Notes: generated by a model from the sequence alone, not told the origin. Counted from the first letter of the stretch, positions 33,417 to 45,060 are shown. The stretch: 64,000 nucleotides of DNA from Cryptomeria japonica (GCF_030272615.1 NC_081411.1:834322136-834386135), one strand, 5' to 3'. Numbers and translations: made by a program.

Positions 33417-34281
33417 CCAGTGATAACTTTAAGAAACCCCCTCTCAAAAAAATGTATAAAATCTTGGCGAATATTTAATTTTTTTAAATAATAATATTAT
33501 TTTAATTGGCAAATTTTTCCTTTTTTAAAAGAAAAATATTAATCTTTTTTAAAAGAAAAATATTAATTTTATTGGCGATTTTTTTTATATCAATTTTTTT
33601 GGTAGAAAATATTGGCGAATATTAGAAAATAATAAGCCTATACATTAATTACTATTTTAAATCCTTTCATTTTAAAAAATAGTTTTTTTATAGAAAATTA
33701 AAGGGCTTAAGGTGGAAATCATTAATGAATTTAAGGTGTAGAATCTACTTTATTTAGTTTCTACCATTAACTTAAAATAACCTAATAGCCCTCTTTGTAT
33801 TTTGTGAGATAAAATGTACCAACAATTTGTAATACTCATGGGGCCAAAAATTGCTTTTAGACGGTTGATTTTCATTAAGGCCATTACAAGTTGTAGGTAC
33901 AATTTACCTCATAGAATACAATGAAGATCATTAGATTATGTTTTAAATCAATGGTGGCAACTAAAGATTGTTGATATAACCCTAAAGTAACTAATAATTA
34001 TGATATATTATTAGAAAATTAATTTAAATTTCTACAATAAATTATAAAATGTTGGCAAATATGATCCAATCATGTATAGAATATTGTTACGAATCTTTGA
34101 GTTTTTAAAAAAATAAAAATAAAAATAAAAATTCTCTAGTGATTTAAATAACATTAAAATTTAAAAATTTAAAAATGTGGCGATTCGAGTCACCCCAAAA
34201 GCTAAAATTAGTAGCCAAATCTTGATTCCCAAATTTCAAAAATAGCCAATTGGCGAATATTAGCCACTAAAATTTTCACTA
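33417..34281. mobile_element. hAT-like non-autonomous DNA element (865 bp)
   Basis: C-plus lacks this AT-rich block, so the insertion is defined by comparison of the two C copies. The flanks CATTCTTG (33409-33416) and CATTCTTC (34282-34289) form an 8-bp target duplicate with one mismatch. The termini are imperfect inverted repeats: CAGTGATAACTTTAAG at one end, TAGTGAAAATTTTAGT on the other strand. An 8-bp duplicate with YAGTG-type ends is typical of hAT transposons. It has no transposase, only repeated TTGGCGAATATT words. Confidence 0.75.
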
Positions 34282-34283
34282 CA

Positions 34284-34600
34284 TTCTTCTTTCGGTCCTC
34301 AATTTCCTTAGTCATTCTCATGAAAATGGGTTGCATCTCATTCTTCAAAGCAACATTCTCTTTCTCAAGCTTGTTAACCTTATCAATTTTTTCCTGGTAT
34401 TCCATGACCCAATCTTCTTTCTCAATCAGCTTGTCCATTAATTCCTTCCTCTTTTCTCTGCAGATACTTGCTTGATACTTCAGCTCACTAATGAATTCAT
34501 CAACAACATTCATATTCTTCTTCAAGGTACAAACCTCACTTCTAGCTGCATCAAGATCCTCAAGTGCTACATTGAGTTGTCTTTGGAAATCAAAATCCAT
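34284..34600 (-). pseudogene. C-minus ORF1 (gag-like) N-terminal part
   Basis: It begins at an ATG at 34600 (MDFDFQRQLNVALEDLDAAR), matching C-plus ORF1. Heptad-rich, charged sequence predicts a coiled coil. It is open until the hAT-like insertion. An in-frame ATG in the LTR at 34687 would extend it by 29 codons, but the C-plus start supports 34600. Confidence 0.8.
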
Positions 34601-34654
34601 TGAATCAATCTCCCAAATCTTTCTCAAGTGGTTAAGATTCCTCAGAGGAACTAG

Positions 34655-34666
34655 GCTCTGATACCA
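34655..34666 (-). promoter_or_regulatory. C-minus primer binding site
   Basis: The minus strand reads TGGTATCAGAGC, two bases after the LTR, an exact iMet-type site. Confidence 0.9.
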
Positions 34667-34668
34667 AT

Positions 34669-35616
34669 TGTTATAATTAGAGATCACTGAGAGTGGGGGT
34701 GATTCAGTGATCTACCGGAAGTTAAAACCACAAACTTATTCTTTATCCACCTATTAACAATGCATAATAGATAAGGATATAAACATGTAACAACAAATAC
34801 ACAAATCCACAACACTAGAATTTTTACGTAGAAACCCAGAAAGGGAAAAACCATAGTGGGGCTGGAACCCACAATATTTATATACTATGGCCAGGAGTAC
34901 ATAAATATTATATAGATGGGGAATGTACTTGCATTCAGGCTCAATGCTCAAATAAAGTTTCCTAGAGAGCTACAACCCTCAGGGAAGTCTCATTGACTTA
35001 CAATTTGATTACAATGAGAAAGTACAATTAAATAAACTCTTAAAAAACATTTGATAATGCAAAAATGAGTTCTAGTTAGGCTCTAAATCTCTGGTTGTCT
35101 CTACTCTGCTAAATACTCTGTTTCTGTCTCTGTCAGCCACTGGTTGGTCTGAAAGAAAAATGCACATGTGAAACTACTATCAGTCACACCAAGACGAATC
35201 ACCACATCTATCACATACCAAAAGTCAATCGCCAAATCAATCTCATATATCCAGTCTTACCACAAAAAACAATCTCCTTCAAATCAGCTTCAATCTTGAA
35301 TAAAACATAGCACTGGACAAAAATATTATAACCACACACTTCCTAAAGGTCTTTCCAATCATGGAGATCACAAAAATAATCACCAAAAACACCATAATCA
35401 CTAGAGATCATTTTGGATCAAAACATTGCTGAGATACCCTATTTTTATCTTGTTTTACCGCTTAACTGCCTAGCGGTTACCACCAACTTCTGGATAAGCA
35501 GAGTCATGACTGTCAAATTGAACCCCCATGAAGAGTTTCCATCAATGACAACCCTAAACAAATAATCAACCATTGGAAATCACTTGAATTCACCGGATGA
35601 GTTTCAATTGCCAACA
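34669..35616 (-). repeat. C-minus 5' LTR (948 bp)
   Basis: On the minus strand it starts TGTTGGCAATTGAAACTC and ends TTATAACA. It aligns over its length with the two C-plus LTRs, including the C-run near U5, but is clearly diverged from them. Confidence 0.85.
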
Positions 35617-37079
35617 AGCTCCACTTATCCCAAGAGAGCTCGGTGCAAAGAGAGAGTTGAATAGTCTAGCTAGTTGTGTTATGCTAGTGAGCCCATCTCA
35701 AGGATACCCAAAGAAATCATTGTCTACAAGGAAAACTGCCATAAATAGTTTAAAAGGATAACCAAAGAAAGCATTGTCTCCAAGGAAATCTACTAAAAAT
35801 AGTGCAAAAGGATAACCAAGGCAAACATTTTCTCCAAGGAAATTCGCTAAAAATAGTGCAAAAGGATAATCAAGGAAATCATTGTCTCCAAGGTAATATG
35901 CCATATAATACACAAGGAGACTACATATATGACCCCTTTCTTAAGATGAAAATATAGACCTATGGTGTCATCTTAAGAAAAAGAAGAACAAGGATACACA
36001 CCTTCAATCACCAAGGAGATATGCATAGTAATATTGTACATGCAACCCTAGCCAAAGAAGCATAACTCTTATGGGACAAGGAAAAGATAATTGTTAGATA
36101 TCTTGCAACAAGTGTAAAGGGATCCTTTTGAGGGATACAAGAAAAATGAGGAAAAGCTATTTGCTCAAATACATCTACCTCCAAGAGGAGATATTGGACA
36201 AAGATAACATTTTTTGAAAAAAAGGAAGGAGAACAAGAATTCACACCTTCCTCCTATTGCTAGGTAAATGGATTCTTGATGAAGGATAATACACTCTTTT
36301 GGCTCCAAGTGAGATATTTTATTAAAAATAGACATACATTGCCAAGCAAGGAAGAGGTTTTACCCAAGGATACACACCTCTTTTATAAGAGAGAATCCTT
36401 GAGTGAACAAATAATTCCACACAAGAAATGACATCATATCATACAAAAATACCACCCAGCCAAGGGAAAAGTGGAACCTTAGAGAAAAAGATTGCACACA
36501 TTCACTAAGTGGATATAATTCATAAGAACATGCCATGATGCAAACAAAGAATAATTCCAACCAAGGGACATATATGTACTCCCATGGAGGACCACCTTAC
36601 ATAGGAAAGGACCTCAAATTGTGAAAAATGCAACCCAAAGGAAAATAAAATCTTTGAAAGAGAGAGAATTGAAGTATTATCCTTTCCCTCTAGGCATGGA
36701 GACAAGGAATAAGGAGATATTATGTTGTTCACAAAGTAATATTGAAATAAAATTATAACACTATGTAAAACAAAGAATCCCCTAAAAGGTAAACTATGAA
36801 GGTTACATGGTGTGGAGCAACATAATAGGCAAAGGGAGTGCTAAAGCACAACCTCTTCACCAAGACAAAGCATACAATTAGATGTGTGAGTAATACGAGC
36901 TTTATCATATTGGTCTTGAGTAAATTATTTAAAAGATTTACAATTTCCAAGAGAATGAGAATAACTATGATGAAAGAGATAATACACATCACCATCTTTA
37001 TTCTTACAATTGTTAACATATCATATGAAAGGAAAAGTAACATTCTTGACATATTTCAGCCTCCAAAATATTCTTGTAG
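35617..37079. other. gypsy-2 internal non-coding segment with 54-bp repeats
   Basis: Plus-strand purine-rich sequence with recurrent CCAAGG and CAAGGATACACACCTT words and no convincing ORF. It contains the 54-bp tandem array at 35701-35905. The origin inside gypsy-2 is inferred from position only. Confidence 0.5.
35701..35905. repeat. 54-bp tandem repeat, about 3.8 copies
   Basis: AGGATA words begin at 35701, 35755, 35809 and 35863, exactly 54 bp apart. Each is followed by ATTGTCTCCAAGG-type sequence. The unit is 18 codons, so a minus-strand frame (35913-35698) reads an 18-residue repeat with a GYPFALF-type motif. Copies diverge by several bases. Confidence 0.9.
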
Positions 37080-37465
37080 CTAATTGTTCATGATTATCAA
37101 CATGGATAGGTATTGTATCTTGAGATGTAGGGCAAGATAGACTAGTGGAAGAAGAAGGATTATTTTCTTAGGATAAAATAATTGAAAAGGGAGGAGGAGG
37201 ATTGTTTGATGATGATGCATGTTTAGATGGACGATAGTTTCTATGTATTGCAAAATAATCCTTAAGAATTTGAACCTTATGATCATCCATAGATGTTGAT
37301 GAATAGGGATATCCTAAAACTTTTGTAGTAGATTGTAAGGGAATATATAAGGACCTTGATTCCTTATTTTTATTTTCCAAGTCCTTGTCCTCTATAACCT
37401 TGTTTTGAAATGATATTGTAGCCAATCTCATAGGATGTTTATAATTGTGAAAAGGAGGGACTTCT
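37080..37465 (-). pseudogene. gypsy-2 internal protein fragment, downstream of C-plus
   Basis: The minus frame from C-plus to about 37168 is open: MRLATISFQNKVIEDKDLEN, then a Ser-rich stretch and PPPPFS. If one CTTCT is removed, the frame upstream of C-plus continues into this one. No known domain is recognised. Position suggests a gag-like or accessory protein of gypsy-2. Confidence 0.5.
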
Positions 37466-38455
37466 TGTTGGCAATCGACACTTATCCAGTGATTTCAAAA
37501 GACTTCTGGTGGTTGATTATTTGTTTAGGGTTGTCATTGATGACAAATCTTCATGGTGGTTTGATCCAAAAATCATGATCCAGCTTATTTGGAAGATGGA
37601 GGTAACCGGTAGATAGTTAACCGGTGAAACATGGTAAAACATGGTATTTTAGTAATGTTTTGATCCAGAATGATCTCCGGTGATTACGGTGTTTTTGGTG
37701 ATTATTTTTGTGATCTCAATGATATGGAAGACCTTTAGGAAGTATGTGGTTATAATATTTTTGTCTGGTGCTATGTTTTGTTCGAGATTGAAGCTGACTT
37801 AATCTACACGTTACACCTATTGAAGCTGACTTGAAGGAGATTGTTTTTGTGGTAAGACCAGTTATATAAGATTGTTTTGGAAATTGATTTTCAGTGTTTT
37901 ATGTGTATGTTGATCCATTTGGTGCAACTAAGTGCAATTTCACATGCACATTTTTCTTTCAAACCAACCAGTAGTTGACTGAGACAAAGACAAAGTATTT
38001 AGTAGAGCAGAGACAATCAAAGATTCAAAGCCTAACCAAAACTCATCTTTGCATAGTTAGATGCTGATTAAGAGTTCATTTCATTGTATTTACACATTAT
38101 AAACAAATTTTAAGTCAGTGAGACTTCCTTGAGGGTTGTAGCCCTCTAGGAAACTTAATTTGACCAATGAGCTTTAGGTAGTGAGCCTGATGCAAGTGCA
38201 TTCCCATCTATGTAATATTTATATACTCCTGGCCATAGTAAATGAATATTGTGGGTTCCAGCCCCACCATGGTTTTTCCCTTTCTGGGTTTCCATGTAAC
38301 AATTCAGGTGTTGTGGATTTGTGTATTTATTGTTGCATGTTTATGTTCTTATCTGTTATGCATTGTTAACCGGTGGATAAAGAATAAGTTTGTTGTTTCA
38401 ATTTCTAGTAGATCACTGACTCACCCCCCCCTCTTAGTGATCTCTGATTCTAACA
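37466..38455 (+). repeat. C-plus 5' LTR (990 bp)
   Basis: It starts TGTTGGCAATCG and ends GATTCTAACA. The TATA box TATATAAG is at 37863-37870. A C-run at about 38423-38431 precedes the U5 end. Its partner is 43563-44553. Confidence 0.95.
37863..37870 (+). promoter_or_regulatory. TATA box, C-plus LTR
   Basis: TATATAAG, about 400 bp into the LTR. The 3' LTR has TATATAAA at the matching place (43959-43966). Confidence 0.6.
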
Positions 38456-38457
38456 AT

Positions 38458-38469
38458 TGGTATTAGAGC
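38458..38469 (+). promoter_or_regulatory. C-plus primer binding site
   Basis: TGGTATTAGAGC, two bases after the LTR, is the iMet-type site with a C-to-T change. It is identical to that of copia-A. Confidence 0.9.
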
Positions 38470-38523
38470 CTAGTTCCTCTAAGGAAGCTTAACCTTCTGA
38501 GGAAGATCTGAGAGATTGATTCA

Positions 38524-39696
38524 ATGGATTCTGGTTTCCAGAGATAACTCAATGTGGCACTTGAGAATCTTGATGCAGCTAGAAGTGAAGTTTGTACCTT
38601 GAAGAAGAATCTAAATGCTACTGATGAATTCATTAGTGAGCTAAAGGATCAAGAAAGTATCTGCAGAGAAAATAGCAAGGACAAGTTGAATAAGAAAGAA
38701 GATCAAGGCATAGAATACCAAGACAAAACTGATGAGGTTAACAAGCTTGAGAGAGAGAATGATGCTTTTAAGAATGATATGCAATCCATTGTGATGAGAC
38801 TAACTAAGGAGATTGAGGACCAAAAGAAGAATGAAGAGAATCTAGGACAATCATTGAAGGAAAGAGCTGATGAATGCTTCAGGCTTACCTATGAGAATGA
38901 TCAATTGAAGCTTGAATTGACACAATCAAGAAACAATGGTCAAGAAATTAAAAGACAGGTTGTTACCTTGAGGGATGAACTTGCTATTACCAATGAATAC
39001 AAATACAAATTTAAAGCTAGCTCAACAAGACTTGATGAGATTATAGAAAGTCAGAGACATGGAAAGGATATGCTTGGCCTAGGATTTGAGAATGGTGAAT
39101 CCTTCGGATTTGGACAAGGCAATCCTAAAATTGATCAGAAGAAGAGCAAGAATTCTCTGGTAAGACAACCTAATGCATAGAAATTCAATGGTAGATGTTT
39201 TACTTGCAACAAATTTGGTCATATGGAAAGTCAGTGCAGAAGTAGGATGAATAAAAGAATGATGAGCAACAACTATATGATGAACAATAACAATATTATG
39301 AACAATATGAGTAATGTTTCTACCTTTATCGGTTAGTATTTCAGCAATAATTCTAGACACAAGTCAAATATATGTATAGCAGTAATAAATAAATTTTAGA
39401 ACAAAAGATGATATGCCTATGGAATGTTTGGATATATCTCTAATCATTGCAGGACAAGACACAACCAGATGAACTTTAGACCTATGAAGAATAATACTAT
39501 TTGCAGAGCATGCCACAAAACTGGTTACATTGCAAAATTATACAGAAGCAAAAATAGTGCTTTGGTTGACAAAAACAAATTAGATGAAAAGGGAAAGGAA
39601 AATGTTGATGAGATTAGAGATCAACATTAGAAGATGTGGGTAAAGAAGGATGAATCTAAGGCATATGATGGATTTGTACTTGAATTCAGTGCATAA
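38524..39696 (+). pseudogene. C-plus ORF1: gag-like coiled coil with zinc knuckles
   Basis: One frame of 390 codons runs from the ATG at 38524 to TAA at 39694, broken by stops near 38548, 39178, 39333, 39398 and 39628 but with no frameshift. Residues ~10-190 are strongly charged with heptads (IDQKKSKN and LKLELTQS blocks). CCHC knuckles follow at 39202 (CFTCNKFGHMESQC), plus several damaged ones including CRACHKTGYIAKLY. It has no UBN2 domain, protease or capsid motif that I recognise. It resembles copia-A gag in layout. Likely an RNA-binding nucleocapsid-like protein. Confidence 0.8.
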
Positions 39697-40102
39697 TCTT
39701 CATTAGGTAACTAGGTCTTTTGGCCTTAGAGGGAGGCAAATCAATACAAATCTTGTAGTTCCCCTTGATGAGAGCTATAGTGAATGGATTACAGATGGCA
39801 GTTGATATCCAGAACTCAGATGGCTAATTTTGGCATCCGGTAGTGGAACAGAGCATCTGGTTGAATATTTGAGGTGCATTTATTTCAAAGTGAAATTAGG
39901 GTTTGCAAAGTTAAAAAGGCAATTAAAAGAATCACTCTTCAATTTGGGAATAGTGTTTTCGAGTTGAAGAACAAGGTGATCAAAGTTTCTAGGTGATCAA
40001 AGAGCTCAAAGCAATCTAGCAAAGCGATCTAGGGCATCCGATAGTTAGTTAAGGTATTTCCTGAAGGACATTTTTCCAAGTCTCATTTTTTGAGATTTAA
40101 AA
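39697..40102 (+). other. C-plus spacer between ORF1 and ORF2
   Basis: About 400 bp without a gene. It matches 32148-32545 of C-minus, so it is an original part of the family. Confidence 0.7.
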
Positions 40103-43100
40103 ATGGCATCTACATCTTCCATTGCTACTCCACTGGTGGTTGAGGTTAAGGACAAGACCTATCCTATATTTAAGAAACCCCTTTACAATTTCATGGAAGA
40201 TGACCTGGTTGGAGCATTTTCCTTCGTTCCTCACAGAGTCTTGCATGTTGATGATGTTCGAGCTTATATTCAGCCAATTTGTGAACTTTCTTACTTTTGA
40301 TGAAAAGGAGTGGGTAAGATATATGTTGAGCAGGATCCATGCTGAATTCATGTGGCTAGACCAACCTTACAAGATCCTTGCTGATGCAATTAAGGCAGTT
40401 ACCTATTTGAATCAAACTGGTGAGAAGCCAAGGTTGCACAAGGTCACAAACCCTACTATGAACAAGTTAACCGGTGCAGAATTTGATGGGAGATCAATGA
40501 AGATCATCACAATTAAAGAGGATGATGTTAAATTTGCTATAATGGTGATTGGTTACAAGGTGTATCAATCTAACAGACTGAATTTAGTATCTAACACTGC
40601 TATTCGTGTTTCTTACAAAATGGTCAAGGAAGATGGTCATTATGACCTCTGCAATGTGTTGTTGGAGGAATTGCTGATAAATTTGAAGAAGGTTAAATAG
40701 GATAAGAAGCATGTTTTTAAATTTGGATCTTTGATTATCTGTCTAGCCCTCTATTTCATGAACCAAATCCCTAGAACCGATAGGGTACAATGGGCTTATG
40801 AAAGACCAATTGCGAAGAAAATAAAGCAAGGACTTGAGAGTCTTGGGAACCAAGACACTGAGAATGCTACATTGTGGGCTCTCTTTAAAAATTTTCAGGA
40901 TAAAATGAAACAAAGAGTGAGAATCCCCAAAAAATTTGTCAAGAAATATGAGGGGACAATCTGCTTTATGGTGAACAAGGATGAATGCCTGATGGAAGCA
41001 GTTCAACCCTAGACAGTATGGATAATGCCAATGGGGTATGAGGTTGATGAGGCTACCTTGAATGCATATGCACAACACTTGTTGAATTCTCTAGAAGACA
41101 CCAAGGAGGAGAGGTTCATAATTTGCAAAGAGAAATCAATGCAATTTCACTCTAAGTTCTCCTAACCGATGAGGAAGAGGAAGGTGGCAAAGATTGTGGA
41201 AGACTTCTTGTTGAGGAAGGCCATACCCGAGAAAAAGTCAAGGCTGCTAGGGCATCAAGGGATGCAGTTGAAAAAGAAAAGAAATAAAAGCCTGCTCCTA
41301 CTCCTATTAAAATAAAGGTAATGTGACCTTCTCCTACTCTGGTGAAGATACCTCCTACTGAAGCTGAGTCATTTGGTGTATCTGTAAAGGGGAAAGGTGT
41401 TTTGAGGAGGAAGAAGAAGACACAAAGAGAATATGTAGTTATTTCTCTGGTGGAATCAGAGATTGAATCTGAGTCAAAAATTCACAAGGCACTGAAGAAA
41501 GGTGAATTTGCTAGAGAGATCCGGAAACCCCAATCTGGTTGTGAGGAGGAGCCAAAGAAGAAGAAGACAATATCTAATCTTTTACTGACAGATAAGCCCA
41601 TGAAAGGAAAGAAGACATAATCAGATCTGGATGAGGCTATAGAATCCGGTAAGATGAAATCTTCTAAAATAGAGTATCATATTATTCCTCCTCTATCTAC
41701 TCAAGAATTAATTGATGAAATTATTAAAGATGGAAATTTGAAGAACATCCCTATATATTATGTAAATATGGATGATAAGGATCGGAGGTAGATTGAGGAA
41801 GCTATAATCTTGTATATGGATTTATTTAGTAAAACATTAATTGAATTAGAAAATATCTTCCCAAAGATTTGTATAGCCTAATTGATGCTAGGAGAAAATC
41901 TGCTAGCGAACTAGACAAAAAAATAAAGGAGAGTGATCTGGTTAATCAGTGCACTAGTATCACTATAGAAGAAATTGACAGATTAATTTTGTTGGCAAAT
42001 AAAAAGGAATTTAGAAGTAAGCACAGGGTCAATAGTCTTATGGTTGGCCGAGTTGAAGAAATAAGGAGAGAAACCAGTGAAATTTGGAAAAAGTTTCTTA
42101 TTGAGAATCGACTTGTAGATATTGTCTCTCAAAATAATGCCACCCAGTTAGAAAATCCTTCAAAAGACAATGCAAATAAAGAAGAGGATACTCAGGATGT
42201 TGGTGAACAACAAATTTTGGATTCTGATAAGGTTGAGCTTGCAAATGAAAATGATAAACTAGTAGAGGCAGAGGATGTTGCACCATGTGGTGACACCGAT
42301 GCATAGGAGGCACCTAAAGAAGTTAACTCTAGACTTGTTGAGGTAGAAAAGAAAGAAGAGGTGAAACAGGATGAAATAGATAAGGATAAGGGTAAGGGAA
42401 TGGGGACTCCCGTACTTGTGGCAATTGACATCACACAAACACAAAGCCTAAGGAGTTTTCCATAGTTCAACATCAATTTTGATAAACCCTTCAATCAAAT
42501 GTCTCTGGCTAAGAGAATGATAGTTGTTGCTTCTCTTCAGGCACAAGGCAGTCAAGAGTTAGCATAGTCAGAATCAGAAGAAAAGAAACTCATTGAGAAA
42601 TTTGTTAAAGTTTTGGAACAGGTGGTACCAGATCTGCAACTTGATGCAAGTACTAGTTCATCCAGTAAGCTTCAAAATTTAATTGATCATATATCCACCC
42701 AATTTGATTCTTTATCTAAAGCATCAGGCCAAAAAACTATGGAGAAGTTTAAGGATGCTAAATTTCAAACATTTTTTCAAATGATTAATAATAATAAGGC
42801 ACAACTAGATAAAGAGTTAAAACTAATTGATGAGGCCTTAGTTGAAGGTGGTAAAATTTACATGTCTTGTCTAATTTTGACCAATTTTACTACTGAGATA
42901 GACAAGTAGATAGAGAATTGTAAAGGGTAGTTATCTCAGATCTCTCAGGCCTATTATCCTACAGCCAATGTAATTGGCAATATTGAGGGACAAATTTTGA
43001 ATATCACTGAGCAGATTAGGAATTTTGAGAAGGAAAAGGAGAGGATGATCAGGCGAATAGGTGAACTCTAGAAATTAATTGGTCCCTAGTTGGATACCTT

Positions 43101-43305
43101 AGTGTATCATAAAATGGAATGCATTCAAACCATATCTCAGCAAACTCCTACTAAGATTGTAGCTATAGAGTTTTATGCTTATGTTTTGAATGGTTTTTGT
43201 TTCAATTTTGGAGAAGTTGCGAGCAAGATGAAACACATATCTTGGGTTCCTAAAGATGGCATATGTGGATATATTGAAGAATGTATAGATTTAATCCTTT
43301 GGTGA
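40103..43305 (+). pseudogene. C-plus ORF2: large protein of unknown function
   Basis: About 1,070 codons from the ATG at 40103 (MASTSSIATPLVVEVKDKTY), with a frameshift near 40275, two more between 41012 and 41869 and several stops. Residues ~1-300 look globular (FDEKEWVRYMLSRI, FGSLIICLALYFMNQIPRTD). The middle is Lys/Arg-rich (KGKGVLRRKKKTQREY), then very acidic (about 42120-42400), and the end is helical with coiled-coil potential. No polymerase, integrase or protease motif is present. The N-terminal block distantly recalls the 'putative plant transposon protein' domain (inference). It stands where pol normally is, followed only by a short 3' untranslated region. Confidence 0.75.
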
Positions 43306-43562
43306 ATGTGTATATATGTACAGGCAATTTTGATGCACACCCTATCTTTGGCATTATTGTCAAAGGGGGAGAGATGAGGTGAAAAATGTATAGTGTACAA
43401 ACTGATTGTATGTATTGAGTGTACAATTTGGTGTATTGCAGATTCATGGATTGTTTATATAAGGGGGAGTCTTAGAATTGGTTTATTCTTTCATCTGAGT
43501 GTACAAGTTTCAACACTTAGACATTTTTCACAGAAGTTGCCATTAATGCCAAAGGGGGAGAT
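43306..43562 (+). other. C-plus 3' untranslated region and polypurine tract
   Basis: Non-coding. It holds AAAGGGGGAGAGATG at about 43363 and AAGGGGGAG at about 43461, and ends with CCAAAGGGGGAGAT (43549-43562), the plus-strand primer before the 3' LTR. Confidence 0.8.
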
Positions 43563-44553
43563 TGTTGGCAATTGACACTCATCTGGTGATTTTAGAAGAC
43601 TTTCGGTGGTTGATTATTTGTTTAGGTTGTCATTGATAGAAACTCTTCATGGTGGTTCAATCCAACAGTCATGATCCAACTTATCCAAAAGATAGAGGTA
43701 ACCGATAGATAATTAACTGGTGAAACAAGGTAAAATAGGGTATTTCAAAAATGTTTTGATCTGGAATGATCTCCGGTGATTACGATGTTTTTGGTGATTG
43801 TTTTTGTGATCTCAATGATATGGAAGACCTTTAGGAAGCGTGTGGTCATAATATTTTTATTTTTTACTATGTTTTGTTTGAGATTGAAGCCGACTTAATC
43901 TACATGTTACACCTATTAAAGCCGACTTGAAGGAGATTGTTTTTGTGGTAAGACCGGATATATAAATCATTTTGGCAATTGATTTTTGGTGTGTTATGTG
44001 TATGGTGATCCATTTTGGTGTTACTAAGCATAGTTTCACATGTGCATTTTTCTTTCAGACCAACCAGTAGCTGATAGAGACAAAGACATAGTATTTAGTA
44101 GAGCAGAGATAGTCAAAGATTCAGAACCTAACCCGAACTCATCTTTACATCTAGTCAGATGCTGATTAAGAGTTCATTTCATTTTATTTACACATTGTAA
44201 TAAAATTGTAAGTCAGTAAGACTTCCTTGAGGGTTGTATCCCTCCAGGCAACTTAATTTGAGCAGTGAGATCTAGGCAATGAGCCTGAATGCAAGTGCAT
44301 TCCCATCTATGTAATATTTATGTACTCCTGGCCATAGTATATGAATATTGTGGGTTCCAGCCCCACCATGGTTTTTCCCTTTTTCTGTTTCCATGCAAAA
44401 ATTCTAGTGTTGTGGATTTGTGTATTTAATGTTGCATGTTTATGTTCTTATCTATTATGCATTGTTAACTAGTGGATAAAGAATAAGTTTGTTGTTTCAA
44501 TTTTTGGTAGATCACTGATTTACCCCCCCTCTCAGTGATCTCTGATTCTAAAA
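43563..44553 (+). repeat. C-plus 3' LTR (991 bp)
   Basis: It starts TGTTGGCAATTG and ends GATTCTAAAA, where the 5' LTR ends TAACA. TATA at 43959-43966. Many scattered substitutions from the 5' LTR indicate an old insertion. Confidence 0.95.
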
Positions 44554-44558
44554 CTTCT

Positions 44559-45060
44559 ATCATGAAATTCTTTAAAGTTTTTTGTGTAAGGATATTTGAA
44601 GGGCCAAACAGATAAGGAGATAAGAAGGAATATCCTTTTTAGGGAGATTCTTATTTCTATCATCATCATTGATATCCAATTTGGTAGATTGGGAAGAAGT
44701 ATCCTAATCATCTAAGGCTTCATCTTTTCTTAAAGTCATTTTAGGAGATAGATCATGCATAAAGTGCATAAAATCATATTGCCTACAAATATGTTGATGA
44801 TCAAGATAAACTCTAGGAGAATAAGGATGATCTAGAGGGATTGGTATACCAACATTTTGATCTTTCCCCCCTTGCACTAGAGTATGTATATAAGAAGAAG
44901 ACAATGCCATGTTTCTTTGTAATGCTTCCTCTCCATTGGAGAGATCATTGATAGAAGTATTAGTTATTTCCTCATTCTCACGAGATACCCTAGGAGAGGT
45001 ACAAGTGTTATCCTTTTCAATGTCATCTCTAGGACTATATTTTTTTTACAAAAGCTTTTA
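44559..45060 (-). pseudogene. gypsy-2 internal protein fragment, upstream of C-plus
   Basis: A minus-strand open stretch from about 45035 reads RDDIEKDNTCTSPRVSRENE and continues through 44910-44704 (MALSSSYIHTLVQGGKDQNV, DHPYSPRVYLDHQHICRQYD) to a stop at 44706. A poly-A-associated frameshift lies near 45040. Shared frame across C-plus links it to 37080-37465. It has no recognised domain, and its Ser/Asp-rich composition suits a gag N-terminus. Confidence 0.5.

Larger units (their letters stand above)
30653..35616 (-). mobile_element. C-minus: pol-less copia-like element, 5' part
   Basis: An inverted partner of the complete C-plus copy. In minus order: LTR 35616-34669, primer site 34666-34655, gag-like ORF1 from 34600 interrupted by a hAT-like element, then ORF2 from 32147 to 30653. 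ORF2 continues at 10389-10257 beyond copia-B, then is lost behind copia-A and gypsy-1 past the left edge. The right flank AGCTC may be the target duplicate, but its partner is not in the window. The host sequence at 35617 onward is gypsy-2. Confidence 0.85.
37466..44553 (+). mobile_element. C-plus: complete pol-less, two-ORF copia-like element (7.1 kb)
   Basis: LTRs of 990 and 991 bp, primer site TGGTATTAGAGC, polypurine tract CCAAAGGGGGAGAT and target duplicates CTTCT (37461-37465 and 44554-44558) define it exactly. Inside are a gag-like ORF1 and a ~1070-codon ORF2. There is no protease, integrase, RT or RNase H motif. A second, inverted copy with the same two ORFs lies at 30653-35616, so this structure is a replicating family and not a one-off deletion. 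Confidence 0.95.

Noticed and set aside
35698-37083. Short ORFs that might be a separate gene in the unassigned part of gypsy-2
   Set aside because: No domain, alternating strands, and low-complexity or tandem-repeat content.
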